DNA of 64,000 nucleotides from Methylocaldum sp002005105 (GTDB lineage: Bacteria; Pseudomonadota; Gammaproteobacteria; Methylococcales; Methylococcaceae), in the NCBI RefSeq assembly GCF_051027545.1, contig NZ_CP194901.1, positions 182,765-246,764 of the forward strand, written 5' to 3'. Shown piece by piece: positions 1-7,800 of this stretch. Numbering within the stretch: position 1 is the stretch's first letter; every line of letters starts with the position of its first letter. The notes under the pieces are model-generated. The model was given only the letters and a program-made list of their open reading frames with translations, did no database searches and had not been told where the DNA came from. Position numbers and translations under genes: made by a program.

Positions 1-675
1 GAGCAGCTGCAGGGGCTTTTGGGGTCATCCGAGGAGACCTTGTCGGCGGTCGCGGAGGTCAACCAGCTCAAGGATAGGCTCCATGATTTCTTGATGTGCC
101 TCGATTCGGGGGTTTTGGAACCACCTCGCGGCGCGGCCACGCAACGCGCTTGGACGAGCAAGCTATTGACCGCCATCGGCCGGGCGCGGTTCAATCGGCG
201 CCAGGCAACGCGACACCTGGTGGTGCTGGATCAGCGCCCGATCGCCGCCTCCTTTTTCTGGGGGCGCGTCCGCAAAATCGTGAAAATCACCCGCGCTCAA
301 GCGCAGGCCATGTTGGAAAAACGTCTGGCCGAATCGGACGATCGGGACCCTGCGCTACGCTATCAATACGAGTGCCTGTTGAATCTTCCGGAGCATGAGC
401 CTTTGGCGCAGGTTCAGCAGCTCAAGGATTACCCCCGGGTCAATCTCGTCTTCCCGGGAGATTCCGGTGATCTCCGCCATCGGCGAACGGTTCGAAAGCA
501 AGTCATGGCACTTTCACCGATTTTCTATCCGGCCGAACCCTTGGCGAGAACCCCGGAGGTGGTGGCCTTGCCCGAACAAGGTCAGAAGCGCCAGCGCCTT
601 CGCCGGGTCGACCTTCAAGTGGAAGTTCGACCTTTCTTGCCAGCAATACGCGTGCACCGCTACCGGACGGAGTAA
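1..675 (+). CDS. Tus-like DNA replication terminus site-binding protein (5' end outside window)
   Basis: The frame is open to the first base of the window, so the N-terminus is missing; about 220 residues are visible against roughly 310 for E. coli Tus. The segment VVLDQRPIAASFFWGR, the following basic/helical stretch and the closing VRPFLPAIRVHRY align by eye with the central and C-terminal part of Tus (TVLHDPATLRFGWA and LRLIIPRLHLY). Tus proteins bind Ter sites and block the replicative helicase in one direction. Homologues occur on plasmids and integrative elements, which suits the island genes that follow. The TTG at 19 is only an internal start candidate. An overlapping frame at 395-679 is a shadow. 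Assignment is from remembered family sequence, so it is moderate. Confidence 0.6.
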   Translation, partial: EQLQGLLGSSEETLSAVAEVNQLKDRLHDFLMCLDSGVLEPPRGAATQRAWTSKLLTAIGRARFNRRQATRHLVVLDQRPIAASFFWGRVRKIVKITRAQAQAMLEKRLAESDDRDPALRYQYECLLNLPEHEPLAQVQQLKDYPRVNLVFPGDSGDLRHRRTVRKQVMALSPIFYPAEPLARTPEVVALPEQGQKRQRLRRVDLQVEVRPFLPAIRVHRYRTE

Positions 676-880
676 ATAGGTAATTCCTTTATTCTCGATC
701 TCCGGGATCACCAGATAGAACATCGGTGCCCAGATTTGGCGGTCTGTGGTTTAGGGACTGGGCGCTGGTCCGGAAGTGGGCCGGATCAGCAGTCCCGATG
801 CTCTTCGGGAAATGTGGTACGACGACGAACCGGCGGCGCGTCTCGCCAGCGAACGGCGTGTGCAACAGAATGCGACGGGG

Positions 881-1264
881 TTATCCATTTGATTTTGTCG
901 CGGAATCAAATACAGACGGATGAACCCGCGGCTCGATCCCCTGGCGGATTTGGTCGCAATGCCGCTGGCACAGTCCAATTTCGATGGATCGCCCGGCATG
1001 CTGGAGCTTGTGGACGATCGCCGAGGGCAACCGGCATCGACCACCTTTTGTCGTTCGAGCCTGACACCGCTTGTCGCCCTGCCACAATTCGAGCAGTGCG
1101 GGTGCGGGCGGGGTCTCGGGCACTACTTCCAAAGCTTCGCCCATGCGCTTTTCGATAAATTGCTCGATCTCCCCGACCAAGTGCACCGGGACTCGCATTG
1201 TTCGGGTTTCACAGTTCCACTTCGATTTCCGGCCAGCGCCGATTCGTTTTCCGCCTTGTGTCAT
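881..1264 (-). CDS. Small basic Cys/His-rich island protein, function unknown
   Basis: A 127 aa protein starting at ATG 1264. It begins with a GGKRIGAGRKSKW motif, a Gly/Arg/Lys element found at the start of many small phage and island DNA-binding proteins. The middle contains CQARTTKGGRCR followed about 20 residues later by CQRH, a spacing that could bind one zinc ion and resembles small HGGK-type Cys proteins of mobile elements. No enzyme motif is visible. It faces left between the Tus-like gene and the DUF1845-like gene and shares no obvious operon with either. I infer a nucleic-acid-binding accessory role; the exact family is not recognised. Confidence 0.55.
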   Translation of the reverse strand: MTQGGKRIGAGRKSKWNCETRTMRVPVHLVGEIEQFIEKRMGEALEVVPETPPAPALLELWQGDKRCQARTTKGGRCRLPSAIVHKLQHAGRSIEIGLCQRHCDQIRQGIEPRVHPSVFDSATKSNG

Positions 1265-1652
1265 CTCGCATCCGATGATTTTGTGACGGAATCAGTTTAC
1301 GCCGCGAACACTAATCGTGTCACGACATCCATTCCACGGGATGGCCGTCATCGCCTGCCAAGATTAGGCTGATCTGCCGGCGGTCGATCCAGGTTGAACC
1401 CCACAGCCGGATTTTTGTTGGTTGCCCGCGAACGACTCCCGCTACCATGGCGTGACCGCCTCGCGCGGCACATCGCTATTTTTGATCCGCTCACTGCGTT
1501 CCTTCTGATTTCGCGCTCAAAGTTCCGATTTCGGCCATTTATTGCAACGCCGGCTTCGGCCAACGACGTTATGCTCATGGATATGTCGATTTGGCGCTCG
1601 GGGCGACGTCCCCAGGACTTCATTCCACAGAATCACACAGAGGAATACGCCG
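1265..1652. other. Intergenic stretch between divergent island genes
   Basis: About 390 bases lie between the leftward gene starting at 1264 and the rightward gene starting at 1653, so both promoters should lie here. Short open frames on both strands lack family resemblance and ribosome sites. An AGAGGA Shine-Dalgarno sequence just before 1653 is the only clear signal. Confidence 0.4.
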
Positions 1653-2408
1653 ATGGCTGAACGAACCCCTCCCGCGATCAGTCGCCCGGTTTTTGAACGT
1701 ACCATAACGGTTCATAGCGAACAGGCGTTGCGCGTCGTCCGCCGCGTCTTTCCCACGCTGGTGCGATCCTTGTACGCTATCGACGTCATCCTCCGGATCA
1801 TCGGGGAGGAAGCCGAGATCGATGCAGTGGAAGGCACCGTCAGCAAGATGATCGGCGACTGTGCCAGCGAACTGGAACGCGAGAAGTCCCGAATGGAAAA
1901 ACTGTGTACCGATAACGGCGTGACCGAAAAGCCGCGTTACACCCATCCCATGGACTTTAACGCGCGCATCGTATCGCCCCAGGTCTCCCAGTTCGTGGCG
2001 CTGATCCAAATGCTCGATGAACTCATGATCGCTATGGACGCCCTCTGGCTCTGCGGTGTGCTCACCAACAAGCAATGCGGACAGGCGCACTATCAATGGC
2101 AGCAGCGATTGCTGCGACTCGGTCGGCGCATCATTACCATCGAACGGCGCGCCCATCGGGCCGCCTATGCAAAGGGCCATGGCGAGGAAGTCCAAGCGGC
2201 GCGTGAAAACTCCGGATTGGCGATTGAACCCGAAGCGATCCTTGATCCGGAGGGACCAAACGCTCCCGGCGATGGTGGCGATGCGTCATCCGCCGAAGCG
2301 GAATCCGACCCAAGTGGACCGGATGCGGAGAGCCCCGAAACTGAATCTCTTGAAACATCTACGACTGAAGCTGATAAGTCCGCGTGGCGGAGATTGGCTG
2401 GTCTGTAG
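1653..2408 (+). CDS. DUF1845 / PFL_4669-type integrating conjugative element protein
   Basis: A 251 aa protein beginning MAERTPPAISR, with an AGAGGA ribosome site about eight bases before ATG 1653. The frame is open upstream to 1542 but lacks a ribosome site there. The body is helical: a SLYAIDVILRII segment, a charged coiled region, then FVALIQMLDELMIAMDALWLCGVL and a basic stretch ending RRIITIERRAHRA. This layout resembles the ICE family DUF1845/TIGR03761 (PFL_4669, AcaB-like), whose members are encoded in conjugative islands and some of which regulate transfer genes. The last 60 residues are an acidic, Ser/Thr/Pro-rich low-complexity tail. A strong terminator follows at 2505. Family placement is by pattern only. 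Confidence 0.5.
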   Translation: MAERTPPAISRPVFERTITVHSEQALRVVRRVFPTLVRSLYAIDVILRIIGEEAEIDAVEGTVSKMIGDCASELEREKSRMEKLCTDNGVTEKPRYTHPMDFNARIVSPQVSQFVALIQMLDELMIAMDALWLCGVLTNKQCGQAHYQWQQRLLRLGRRIITIERRAHRAAYAKGHGEEVQAARENSGLAIEPEAILDPEGPNAPGDGGDASSAEAESDPSGPDAESPETESLETSTTEADKSAWRRLAGL

Positions 2409-2504
2409 AAGGCGGCGCCGATATCGCCATGCAGCACTTTCAACGATCACGACAGCCACGGTTTTCAACCGGAGGCCAAACCGTATCTGACGGCAACGCG
2501 GACA

Positions 2505-2537
2505 AACCCGGCTTTGCACCCTGCGGCCGGGTTTTTT
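2505..2537 (+). terminator. Rho-independent terminator
   Basis: An eight-base GC-rich stem (AACCCGGC at 2505-2512 pairing with GCCGGGTT at 2526-2533) runs into a T-run ending at 2537. It lies about 100 bases after the DUF1845-like gene and should end its transcript. Confidence 0.75.
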
Positions 2538-2625
2538 GGGGCTCATGTTAAAACCGGCAGGATCTCAGCGTACATGGTTGCACTGCATTCAGCATAAAGT
2601 AAAGTAATACGGTATAACCCAATAG

Positions 2626-2642
2626 TGTAAAGTCACTTTACA
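2626..2642. promoter_or_regulatory. Perfect 7+3+7 palindrome, possible operator
   Basis: TGTAAAG-TCA-CTTTACA is a perfect dyad in an AT-rich gap between two converging genes. The AAAGT element occurs twice more just upstream (2596-2605), so this could be a binding site with half-site repeats. No protein can be assigned to it from the sequence. Confidence 0.35.
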
Positions 2643-2711
2643 AAAAATTCGCAAATTCGTTCAAAGGCAGGATTCCGTTCTGGAGCTTACGCGCTGCGCC
2701 GCGAGAGGGGC

Positions 2712-3540
2712 TTAGCCCTTATCACACCCGATCGGCACGACCCAACTTCCCACAGGCTTCGTCGTTCTCGCATCTCCGGTGACCGGCAGCATTTCCCCCG
2801 TCAGTTGCTCGATCTCCTCCACCGTCACGAGGTAGTCGTCCAGCCTTTTCGCTGTAGCTTCCTTTGAATTCGGCACGATCCACGCGATCGTTCTGCCATC
2901 GCCGCGGATCACCACTTTCCAGAACGCATCCGGTGTTTTCACGCCGTGGCTCTTGATAAAGTAATCATCGGCCAGGTTGCTGCCCCAAATCACACCGCCG
3001 ATCACCAGCAGTTCATCGATATCCCGGTAGCACTCGACGATGTCCTCGGTCAGCTTCCATGCCCCCCCGGTTCATCTGCGAGGCCTGCGGCAGGATATTG
3101 CTCATGTAGTTCGACTGCTGGATCGCCACCGGCGAATGGTCGAGATGATTTGCTGGCACTTGATGGCCTCGGTCATAGACGTGGCCGTAGCCTTTCGGGC
3201 TGGTCTGCTGGCACTCCTTCGGGACGTAGGGATCAAGCCTGAAGTCATTGGCTCGCGCCTCGTTGCCGCCGTCACGCTGAGCATTGTACCGCCACTTCAC
3301 GGCGCCGCGTTGCTCGCAGTCGAGCCACACGGTGAAGCCTTCGTAGTCAAGGCGAAGCAGCTTGCCTTCATCGCTGATTTGGGTGGGCGGAAGGACCACC
3401 TTGCCGGTGGATGGAGTCTCGGCCCGGAGTTGGATAATCGGAGCCGCCGGCGCATGGTCTTTTGTTTTGGCGAGGTGGTCGCCGTTACAAGCGGTAAGGG
3501 AAACGCAAAGGAGCAGAGGCAGGATAGAAATACGGCGCAT
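2712..3540 (-). pseudogene. DNA/RNA non-specific endonuclease lipoprotein, frameshifted
   Basis: Two leftward frames together encode one NUC1/EndA-family nuclease of about 275 aa. The N-terminus MRRISILPLLLCVSLTAC is a lipoprotein signal peptide with lipobox LTAC, so the product would be membrane-anchored outside the cytoplasm. The catalytic DRGH motif (YDRGHQVPANHLD) and the metal-binding Asn context (QMNRG) are present. The frame breaks at a run of seven C at 3062-3068. Removing one base restores MNRGAWKLTEDIVECYRDI and the rest of the fold to the stop at 2712. It is therefore either a recent one-base insertion or a sequencing error at a homopolymer. All other family landmarks are intact. 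Confidence 0.75.
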
Positions 3541-3751
3541 GAAATTTTCGTTCTTCTTAAATTTTCTGCGGAGTAGGGCCAGGTCGTCCCAGTCCGGCGG
3601 TGAAAACAAAAACGTCTATATCAAAAGCCAACCGTTCGAGTCATTGGCTGCGCCCTCTCCTCCCCCGTAGCCCCAATCTTCCATAGCGTCCAACCTACCT
3701 ATCGCCGCTGTGACAGATGTTGCGAAGTGCCATGGTTCCCCGACCATGGAT

Positions 3752-4027
3752 TCAATACACTTCGCCGTGGCTGCCGACATCGACGAAGACAATTTCCTGT
3801 TCCCTGATCTCCAATTCCAGCGTGATGCGGTATTGTAGGGAGATCGAGACCGAATGCAGGCCGGCCAGCCGCCCTTGTATCGGGTGCAGGCGCAAGGACG
3901 GGTGCATCGGATTCTGCTCCAGCAGTAATAGGGTTTTGAAGTAGCGTTCCCGAAGGTCCGGGTGCTTTTTGAGGAATGCCTTTTCTCTTTTCTGGTAAGA
4001 ACCAGGGAATATCAGTTTATAGGGCAT
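3752..4027 (-). CDS. RelE/YafQ-type mRNA interferase toxin
   Basis: A 91 aa basic protein (MPYKLIFPGSYQKREKAFLKKHPDLRERY). It has the RelE superfamily pattern: an early beta strand, two charged helices, then RLAGLHSVSISLQYRITLEL and a final strand EIVFVDVGSHGEVY. Such toxins cleave mRNA on the ribosome. The gene overlaps the upstream antitoxin by 11 bases (4017-4027), the usual toxin-antitoxin arrangement, and would be co-transcribed and autorepressed with it. The C-terminal histidine near the end is compatible with catalysis but the subfamily is not certain. Confidence 0.8.
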   Translation of the reverse strand: MPYKLIFPGSYQKREKAFLKKHPDLRERYFKTLLLLEQNPMHPSLRLHPIQGRLAGLHSVSISLQYRITLELEIREQEIVFVDVGSHGEVY

Positions 4028-4289
4028 TCTCGTCCAATTCCTTTTGCAAGCGCGCGATGTGCTCCTCGGCGGTGGCTTCTACATAGTCGCCTTGATCGAT
4101 GGCTGCACGCGCCTCTTGCCAGGCGGAATGAATTTCCGCCTCGCGCAGCCGCTCGTAATGCTCGATGTCCATAACCACAAAGCGCGGCTTGCCCCGCACA
4201 CTGATGATGGCTTCGTCCTGGTCTTCCAAAGCGGCTTCCAAGGCGGAGACGCCCTTCGATTTTAGATCGTTCGCGGTAATGGCTTTCAT
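4017..4289 (-). CDS. Phd/YefM-type antitoxin
   Basis: A 90 aa protein starting MKAITANDLKSKGVSALEAAL. It carries the Phd/YefM signature of an N-terminal DNA-binding fold followed by the strand-loop ISVRGKPRFVVMDIEHYERLRE. The acidic C-terminal half would wrap the RelE-like toxin encoded immediately downstream. The two genes overlap, and the AT-rich stretch upstream (4290-4340) is the likely autoregulated promoter. Module function is probably stabilisation of the island. Confidence 0.8.
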   Translation of the reverse strand: MKAITANDLKSKGVSALEAALEDQDEAIISVRGKPRFVVMDIEHYERLREAEIHSAWQEARAAIDQGDYVEATAEEHIARLQKELDENAL

Positions 4290-4482
4290 GGGCTTTGCAA
4301 CCGTATTATTAATAAATCGATTTTACGCACGGTCTAAAATCCTCTCAACAGTCTGGTAAGCACGTCTGGACGCAGCAAACACCTAAGCTTATCCACAATT
4401 TCTGTGGACAACTTTGTGGCTAGACCGTCAACATTCGCGCTTTTGACTTGATTTCCACCAGCTTACGTTCTCTGTAAAGAAA

Positions 4483-4776
4483 ATGAACAATCCGTTACAG
4501 TCGTCCGATTCAAAGGCCGATCAAGAATGGCCTCGCACCCTTCAAGAAGCCGTAGACCAGTTGATCGTCCTGTTGAGTCAGACTGAAAAAGACAAAATTG
4601 CCGCAGCGCCCGACGCGGATGCCATCATCGTCCACTTCAGTTTGGGGGCTTATGTCCGGAAGGTGTTTGGTCTTTGGCGCGGGAACAAGGCGCTGATGGT
4701 GTCCTGCGGCGCCCTCAATCCCGAGGACGCGTCAACCGTGATTATCCGGGAGCTGTGGGCCAGATTGCGGCGCTGA
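4483..4776 (+). CDS. DUF6794 domain protein, copy 1
   Basis: A 97 aa protein with WPRTLQEAVDQLIVLLS near the start, IIVHFSLGAYVRKVFGLW in the middle and DASTVIIRELWARL at the end. This pattern corresponds to small DUF6794 proteins, whose function is unknown. The second copy at 6468-6800 has the same three blocks, so this is a diverged duplicate within the island. There is no membrane segment or signal peptide. A 190-base gap upstream holds the start of the divergent toxin-antitoxin operon. Confidence 0.65.
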   Translation: MNNPLQSSDSKADQEWPRTLQEAVDQLIVLLSQTEKDKIAAAPDADAIIVHFSLGAYVRKVFGLWRGNKALMVSCGALNPEDASTVIIRELWARLRR

Positions 4777-4894
4777 TCCCGTGTGTGGTGTGAGCGCAGC
4801 TTGCTACCTTCCTGAAGAAGGGGATCACGCTCATAATGCGCGGTCTTCCGCCGAATCGTCCTTTTATCCGACCATTGTTTCAGTGAGGCTGACC

Positions 4895-5202
4895 ATGCAA
4901 GCCACCGATATCGCTCATGTCATACAACTTGCGGTGGCGCCGGTCTTTCTCCTGACCGGCATCGGCGCGCTACGTCAGTCCTCAGCGCCCGCGTGGCGTA
5001 CTGGGCCATCAGCCTCTGTACCGCCTGTGCGCTACTCATCTGCACGCTGATTGTCATTCTGTTCGTCGGCGCCTTTCTAAGCCTGGATGTTTCGAGCGCC
5101 ATCGCGATTCTCTTCATCGCTGCGATGGCCGCCCTGATCATCGGTCTTTATTGCTTCCTGCACGAAATTTATCCGGCGACCGCCAGCTTGCGGTTTCGAT
5201 AG
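4895..5202 (+). pseudogene. Broken DUF2721 membrane protein
   Basis: The start MQATDIAHVIQLAVAPVFLLTGIGAL is the first membrane segment of a DUF2721 protein. The rest of the family (VAYWAISLCTACALLICTLI through GLYCFLHEIYPATASLRF) continues in a different frame from about 4985. The charged loop normally linking the first two helices is also missing, so the gene carries both a short internal deletion and a frameshift near 4970-4990. It is probably not functional. The family has no established role. Confidence 0.6.
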
Positions 5203-5385
5203 CGCTCGCGAACCGATCCAGATAAGGGCCGAGTCGTGCGTATACCCTCCCCTCATCCGTGGCAGTCACCTGTTACGGATAGGCCGGGTCGGCGAATCCG
5301 AGCAGCAGCCGCCAGGGGTCTCGTGAGCGCGCGGGAATCCCGTATCGACAGTGTGAGCGGTCTTCTGGGGCAAAACAGCGCAAGG

Positions 5386-5601
5386 CTATCGGGCACTGTG
5401 CGAAACAGACGAAGTGTATTCGGCTAGCAAGGCCAGAATGTCGGAATCGCAGGCCCCGCAACCTGAACACGCGCCGGTCGCTCTCGATAGGCTGTCCAGG
5501 TCGTTGACGCACTTATCGACAAGTCGCCTGATCTGTCCCGTCGTCGTCCCGCTGCAGCGGCAAATCACACCCTTTTTCTGGTCTGGATAGTCGATGGTCA
5601 T
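5386..5601 (-). CDS. BFD-like [2Fe-2S]-binding protein
   Basis: A 71 aa protein. Cysteines 14 and 16 (ICRCSGTT) and cysteines 48 and 51 (CGAC) give the C-x-C-x31-C-x-x-C arrangement of the BFD-type [2Fe-2S] domain, with the helical linker DLDSLSRATGACSGC typical of bacterioferritin-associated ferredoxin and NirB-type domains. An extra cysteine lies at position 45. It stands alone, without an iron-storage or reductase partner nearby. A GTG directly before ATG 5601 is an alternative start, and no strong ribosome site is visible. Function here is unknown; electron transfer or Fe-S sensing is inferred from the fold. Confidence 0.7.
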   Translation of the reverse strand: MTIDYPDQKKGVICRCSGTTTGQIRRLVDKCVNDLDSLSRATGACSGCGACDSDILALLAEYTSSVSHSAR

Positions 5602-5712
5602 CACAATAAAGGAAATCTCGAACTCTATCAGAGGAGACCCAGCATTATTTCAAAGAGCCTACAATAATCCCAAAGCTTGGATGATTCTGATCAAGGAGAC
5701 AAAATCCCTGCC

Positions 5713-6471
5713 ATGCCCGCGCTGCTTGACCTTGCCGGATGTCGATATGGTCAACTCACCGTGTTGAGACCCAACGGCCGGCTGAAATTCGGACACGAGC
5801 AAACCGCCTGGCTCTGCCGGTGCGACTGCGGCACCGAGATTACCGTGCCGCAAAACCGGTTTCCACATCGAGCTTCAATCAGTTCCCGCCATGCCGTCAC
5901 CGCCTGCCCGGAATGCCGGCGGCCGCGTTGCGTCATCTGCGGGGAAGTTGTCCGGCAAGGCTCGCTGACCCGCGAGACCTGTTCCGAGGCCTGCGCGAAA
6001 GCGCGCCGCAAGCAAATCCAGAACGCCAGCTATCACCGCCGGGTGGCCCGCAATCCGGACCTGAACAAGCGCCGAGCCGCACGGGTAAAGGCGCGGGCCA
6101 AGGCCGATCCGGTTTTCGCCGCACGGCTTGCGGAACAGACCAAAGCGGCCCAGGAGCGGCGGAAAGCCCGAATCAAAACCGACCCCGCCTGTCGCGAAAC
6201 TGTTCTGGCCCGGCAGCGGAACTACTACGCCAAGCATGCGGCCGAGATTCAGGCTAGGCGCCGAGCGCGATTGGATGCGATGACACTCGAACAGCGGGAG
6301 CCCTGGCTGGAACGGATGCGGCGGTACGGGCGAGCCTACCGGCAGCGCTGGCGGCAGGAGCTCAAAGCGAATCCCGCCCGGCACCGGGAGTATCTCGACT
6401 GGATGCGGGAGTACCGACGCCAACGCCATAAGCAAAAGCAGACAACCGATAGGAGAACATTGCCGCAATGA
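5713..6471 (+). CDS. Zinc-finger, basic island protein (AP2/HNH-associated type N-terminus)
   Basis: A 252 aa protein starting MPALLDLAGCRYGQLTVL, with an AAGGAG site upstream; an in-frame ATG at 5677 is a possible earlier start. The N-terminus has the GxRYGxLTVL...W-x-CRCDCG block found in phage and island proteins with AP2 or HNH domains. A second Cys cluster (CPECRRPRCVICG...CSEAC) follows, so two zinc sites are likely. The C-terminal 150 residues are an Arg/Ala-rich helical tail with repeated RRRAR and YYAKHAAEIQ-like units, suggesting nucleic-acid binding. The stop overlaps the next start (ATGA at 6468), so it is translationally coupled to DUF6794 copy 2. Confidence 0.5.
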   Translation: MPALLDLAGCRYGQLTVLRPNGRLKFGHEQTAWLCRCDCGTEITVPQNRFPHRASISSRHAVTACPECRRPRCVICGEVVRQGSLTRETCSEACAKARRKQIQNASYHRRVARNPDLNKRRAARVKARAKADPVFAARLAEQTKAAQERRKARIKTDPACRETVLARQRNYYAKHAAEIQARRRARLDAMTLEQREPWLERMRRYGRAYRQRWRQELKANPARHREYLDWMREYRRQRHKQKQTTDRRTLPQ

Positions 6472-6800
6472 CGAAACCATCCACGCCCACAGATCCAGCC
6501 GGCTCCGGCCAGGACTGGCCGCGCACCCTCAACGAAGCGGTAGACCGATTGGCGCGCATGCTGAGCCATACCGAAAAGGAGGAAATCGCGGCGCTGACCG
6601 AGGGCGATTTGATCGGCCTGCATTTCGGTCCTGGTATGCGGATTCGAAACGAATTTAGCCTGTGGCATGACAATAGCGACCTGCTGATGAACTGCCAAGG
6701 GATCAAATACGGAGATGCCGCGGATAGTTACTTGTCCATAGATCCGGACGACGCTTCGATGATGATAATTCGGGTACTGTGGGCGCGGCTGCGGCATTAG
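6468..6800 (+). CDS. DUF6794 domain protein, copy 2
   Basis: A 110 aa paralogue of the protein at 4483-4776. It shares DWPRTLNEAVDRLARMLS, a central glycine/phenylalanine block (IGLHFGPGMRIRNEFSLW) and the end DASMMIIRVLWARL. It overlaps the zinc-finger gene by the four bases ATGA, so both are made from one transcript. The last bases of the gene (TTAG, containing the stop) are also the target duplication of the adjacent IS5-like element, so the insertion left this coding sequence intact but separated it from whatever followed. Confidence 0.65.
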   Translation: MTKPSTPTDPAGSGQDWPRTLNEAVDRLARMLSHTEKEEIAALTEGDLIGLHFGPGMRIRNEFSLWHDNSDLLMNCQGIKYGDAADSYLSIDPDDASMMIIRVLWARLRH

Positions 6801-7796
6801 GGAAGCTCTGAACAAATCCGGAGATGGCAAAAGCGGTACTCACAGTCATTCAAAGACGGATCTAAAAGCGCCTTTGGGAGATTTGCTCGCGGTTTACCTT
6901 GAGGACATGGCAATCCGAGGGCCATCTAGCATCCACCGGACAGATCTCCCCCTCAGGCGAGCAAGGCTCGCCGCTTGAGGTAGAGGTTCGCCAGCCCGAC
7001 CAGCGCGAACACCTGAGCGGCATTCTTGGCCAAGCCCCGGTAGCGCACCTTCACATACCCGAACTGCCGTTTGATGATCCGGAACAAGTGCTCGACCCGG
7101 CTTCGCACCGAAGACAAGCGCCGGTTCCTGGCTTTCTGTCCCGCTCCCAGCGCACGCTGCGGCGGCGCCTTCAAGTTGATTCCCCAGAACACGCCGGCCG
7201 CCCGTGCGGCCCGCTTCAGCCGATTGTCCACATAGCCCCAGTCCCCGAACACCGCCCGATCGTCCTCGCGAAGCAGGTCCGGCAATTGGCTGAGGTCGGA
7301 GGCGTTGGCCGGCGTCACCGAAACCGTATGCGCCAACCCGCTGTTCACGTCCGCCCCCACGTGCACCTTCATGCCGAAAAACCACTGGTTCCCTTTCTTC
7401 GTCTGATGCATCTCCGGGTCCCGAGCTTTCCCTTTGTTTTTCGTCGAAGGCGCTGCATGAATGATCGTGGCATCGACCATCGTGCCGCCCTTAAGCAGCA
7501 GTCCCTTCTCTTCCAATACATCATTAATCGTGTTCATCAGCTGGGCCGTCAGATCGTGCTGCTCCAGGAGGCGGCGGAAGTGGAGAATCGTCGTTTCGTC
7601 GGGAATGGCATCCTCGCTCAGTTCCACGCCGGCAAACCGGCGCATGGACTCGATCTCGTATAGGGCCTCCTCGGCGGCCGGATCGGACAGACCATACCAC
7701 TGTCGTAGCTCAGCGAGGCAAAAGTCGTCTGCTTCATCGGTTCATTCCACAAGACCGGTGAGACCAGCGTACCACAATGAATTTTTCAGAGGTTCC
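6801..7796 (-). mobile_element. IS5-family element, internally deleted copy
   Basis: The ends GGAAGCTCTGAACAAAT (6801) and, on the other strand, GGAACCTCTGAAAAATT (from 7796) form imperfect inverted repeats. They are flanked by TTAG at 6797-6800 and 7797-7800, a 4-base duplication matching the YTAR target known for IS5 elements. It is 996 bp, against 1166 bp for the intact relative at 50252-51417. About 170 bp of the transposase 5' region is deleted. Confidence 0.8.
6953..7737 (-). pseudogene. IS5-family transposase, truncated by internal deletion
   Basis: From 7645 leftward the protein closely matches the full transposase at 50407-51357 (MRRFAGVELSEDAIPDETT, VDATIIHAAPSTKNKGK, HVGADVNSGL, SVRSRVEHLFRI). 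The original start survives as MKQTTFASL at 7737, but about 55 residues are missing between it and LRQWYGLSDP, and the two parts are out of frame. The N-terminal helical domain is lost, so the copy could move only with a transposase supplied in trans. Confidence 0.8.
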
Positions 7797-7800
7797 TTAG

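Noticed and set aside
395..679. Possible frameshift in the Tus-like gene
   Set aside because: The original frame continues to a C-terminal strand matching Tus, so no frameshift is needed.
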